Shown in pieces: positions 22,991-24,901 of a DNA stretch of 24,901 bases. The DNA is taken from NCBI GenBank assembly GCA_905397405.1, contig CAJPVJ010000454.1:1-24901 (forward strand), read 5' to 3'. The stretch comes from Oppiella nova (lineage: Eukaryota; Arthropoda; Arachnida; Sarcoptiformes; Oppiidae). The notes under the pieces were generated by a model. It made no database searches. It worked only from the letters and a program-made list of their open reading frames with translations, and had not been told where the DNA came from. The position numbers and the translations under genes were made by a program. Numbering within the stretch: the stretch's first letter is position 1; each line of letters opens with the position of its first letter.

Positions 22991-24527
22991 ATGCTAAATA
23001 TTGAACAATTTCAAGTATGCAACAAAATCCCAGTTCAATTAAAATCCGCGGTTAAATTGTTTCACGTATTCCGTAATAATCGCGACAAACATAGCGTACT
23101 ATTCGTAACAGACGGCGATTTAGTGTACGGATGGGGTGACAACTATAAGGCATGTCTTGGTTTAGGTCACGACGACCAGGTGCTCTTACCCCAACCTATA
23201 CCGGAATTATGTCTCCAGAATATACGCCACTTTACAAATGGGTGCGATTCAGTGTATGCTGTTAATAGTGATCGTAAAATTATATTCATGTGGTTAGCAA
23301 GCACAAATGCTACCATGAATAGACCAGTCAGGTCAGACAGCTTTTCTACTATGGGTATTAAGCAACTTTGCCCAGGGGCGTATCATACGTATGTATCATA
23401 GCATCATCAAATATTCATAGCATTGTTTTATAAAATATTTTTAGTCTAACATTTCTAAATTACAATTAAGTAATAGGTGGGAGGATTATTTTTTAAAAAT
23501 CATTAAAACGCAATGTTTATAATGTAGTTTAGTTAAAGATAATTTATAAAACTAATTTTGATTACTCGATATAAATTATAGCTTGGTATTAACAAACGAA
23601 GATAATGTATACGCATGGGGAGATAATAGTCATGGTCAAGTTGGTTGCGGTCAAAATAATAGCAATGATAATGGACGTGTACCAGTAAAATTAAAATTTA
23701 AAGACCAAGATAAAATAAAACTAGTATACTGTTACAAAAATTGTTCATTCGCAATTAGTCTGAATGGAAAAGTATTTAGTTGGGGTGATAATTCAAAAAG
23801 ACATCTTGGGCATAATATATCGCTAAAAACCGTTTATACACCCACGCAGATAAAGTTAATCGATAATAACATTAAAGCAATTGTATCGTCCGATTATAAA
23901 ACCTATTTTCTGGCAAACGATGGTTTCGTGTATTTTTGCGGCAAATTTCGCAAAACGAAGCATTTATGGTATACTGTAGAAAAATCACCAAGACGATTGC
24001 AATCGAACGTTAATTTTGCTGAGTTCACCAAGTTACATGTGTATTATAAAACGGATTTTGTAATAGCAATGGCGGACAATAAGGTATATAAGATTTTGAA
24101 AAATAACAATGTCATGGAAACTGTACACAACAATTTTGCTGGTTATTATTTCAATGAACATCAAATTACATATAATGTATTCGAAGTAAATGATCCAAGT
24201 GAAGTTGCTGAAAATGAACTTGCTGAAAATGAAGTTACTGAAAATGAACTTGCTGCAAATGAAGTTACTGAAAATGAACTTGCTGAAAATGAACTTGCTG
24301 CAAATGAAGTTGCTGAAAATGAAGTTGCTGAAAATGAACTTGCTGCAAATGAAGTTGATAACCAATTTAGTAAAATAGGTAGGGTGTCATTAATTATTTT
24401 TCAATTAATTAATTATTATGTTAATTAATTTAAGTTTGTAAAATATATTTTTAAGGAGCACAGAACTCAATTGTGATTGCTGATGGTCCTGAACCCTTAG
24501 ATACTGGTAATAATAGAAGTGATCAAG
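22991..24527 (+). CDS. RCC1-repeat protein, RCBTB-like, with EVAEN pentapeptide array (3' end beyond the window)
   Basis: Three exons are supported: 22991-23388, 23582-24378 and, less surely, 24456-24527; phases agree, and the last ends in a G|GTTAGT donor, so more exons lie to the right. RCC1 repeats form a beta-propeller. Visible blades are FVTDGDLVYGWGDNYKACLG, GAYHT joined across intron 1 to LVLTNEDNVYAWGDNSHGQVG, FAISLNGKVFSWGDNSKRHLG, and a degenerate YFLANDGFVYFCGKF. The N-terminus and blade order recall RCBTB1/2, which carry BTB domains after the propeller and may act as ubiquitin-ligase adaptors. No BTB is visible here, so that part is inference. Residues 340-389 are ten units of E-[VL]-[AT]-[EA]-N, absent from the human proteins. 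Only about four blades are clear, so the propeller is divergent. Confidence 0.75.
24201..24350 (+). repeat. In-frame 15-bp minisatellite, ten units, coding EVAEN-type pentapeptides
   Basis: The unit GAAGTTGCTGAAAAT and close variants repeat ten times without a break, coding E-(V/L)-(A/T)-(E/A)-N. Variation is limited to V/L, A/T and E/A positions. All units keep the length of 15, so the frame is preserved. The product is acidic and alanine-rich, likely helical or disordered. Confidence 0.95.
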
Positions 24528-24746
24528 GTTAGTTGACAAGTATTATAAATAATATATAATATAATAAAGGGTATTTCATTTCAAACCAAGGATTTGGTAT
24601 TTAAAATAAAAATATTAAACATTTGAATATTTAAATGAAAAGTACCTCAAAATGTTCACCAATAATGAACATTTTATGCCTATGTCACCAAATTTGCATA
24701 ACATTTTTACCTAGGTCATAATCTTAATGTAAAGTCAAAAGCGCGT
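24528..24746 (+). other. Presumed intron of the RCC1-repeat gene
   Basis: Starts with GTTAGT after exon 3 and continues to the window edge through AT-rich DNA and the inverted-repeat element. I see no exon in it. Confidence 0.45.
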
Positions 24747-24901
24747 GTTTTGAGTGTACAAAAAAATTAGTGCTTTCCGTACAGTGCTATAGACTAATAC
24801 AGTGCGATACACATTGCAGTGAATGTCAAAGAATTGAATCAATGAATGCATGCATTGTATAGCACTGTACGGAAAGCACTAATTTTTTGTGCACTCAAAA
24901 C
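24747..24901. mobile_element. Short terminal-inverted-repeat element (MITE-like), possibly cut by the window edge
   Basis: The arms 24747-24791 (45 bp) and 24858-24901 (44 bp) are inverted copies with one mismatch and one base of length difference in an A/T run (core ATTAGTGCTTTCCGTACAGT). The interior of 66 bp has no coding capacity. The right arm ends exactly at the last base of the window, so the true end and any target-site duplication cannot be seen. Its sequence differs from the element at 21773-21925, so they are separate families. It appears to lie in an intron of the RCC1-repeat gene. Confidence 0.7.

Noticed and set aside
24033-24378. Minus-strand frame (IFSNFICSKF repeats) and + frame (LLKMNLLKM repeats) over the EVAEN array
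   Set aside because: A 15-bp repeat keeps all frames open; only the EVAEN frame is continuous with the RCC1 repeats and splice sites.

Overview
The window is nuclear DNA of a eukaryote, most likely an arthropod and probably a mite. The genes are split by short GT-AG introns, many of 64-70 bp, and intergenic DNA is very AT-rich. The F-box/LRR fragment (with a VSKQFQRLVY block) and the RCC1-repeat gene are of kinds I associate with expanded families in acariform mites. The mite assignment is an inference from style and family content; no marker gene proves it.

Left part (1-12 kb): conserved, gene-dense and relatively GC-rich in its codons. In order it holds the 3' end of a DDX5/DDX17-type DEAD-box helicase (+), a complete mitochondrial ATP synthase beta subunit in four exons (+), an intronless BBS5 (-), a six-exon CDC50/TMEM30 flippase subunit (-), and a complete eleven-exon SCAP (-). 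I rebuilt all exon joins of the last three multi-exon genes by hand; reading phase is consistent across every junction, giving proteins of 524, 429 and 1298 residues. These genes share no pathway: ATP synthesis, ciliary trafficking, lipid flipping and sterol/lipid sensing. Their closeness looks like ordinary packing.

Middle part (11.8-18 kb): a direct duplication of about 0.85 kb carries the first 40 codons of SCAP plus its upstream DNA. The outer copy is a truncated second SCAP start. A 175-bp tandem repeat follows, with a single N exactly at its junction, which points to an assembly join. Then comes almost 4 kb of AT-rich DNA in which I see no gene.

Right part (18-24.9 kb): sparse, AT-rich and probably lineage-specific. 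It holds a broken or incomplete F-box/LRR gene (-), a decayed protein-kinase N-lobe (+), a small four-pass membrane protein of 143 residues (-), two hairpin-like terminal-inverted-repeat elements of about 150 bp, and the 5' part of an RCC1-repeat gene (RCBTB-like) with a ten-unit EVAEN pentapeptide array. That gene runs off the right edge.

I found no convincing new biological system. The observations most worth checking are the SCAP 5' duplication with the nearby N (real duplication or unmerged haplotype), the shortened COPII-sorting motif in SCAP, the intronless BBS5, and the two small inverted-repeat elements.
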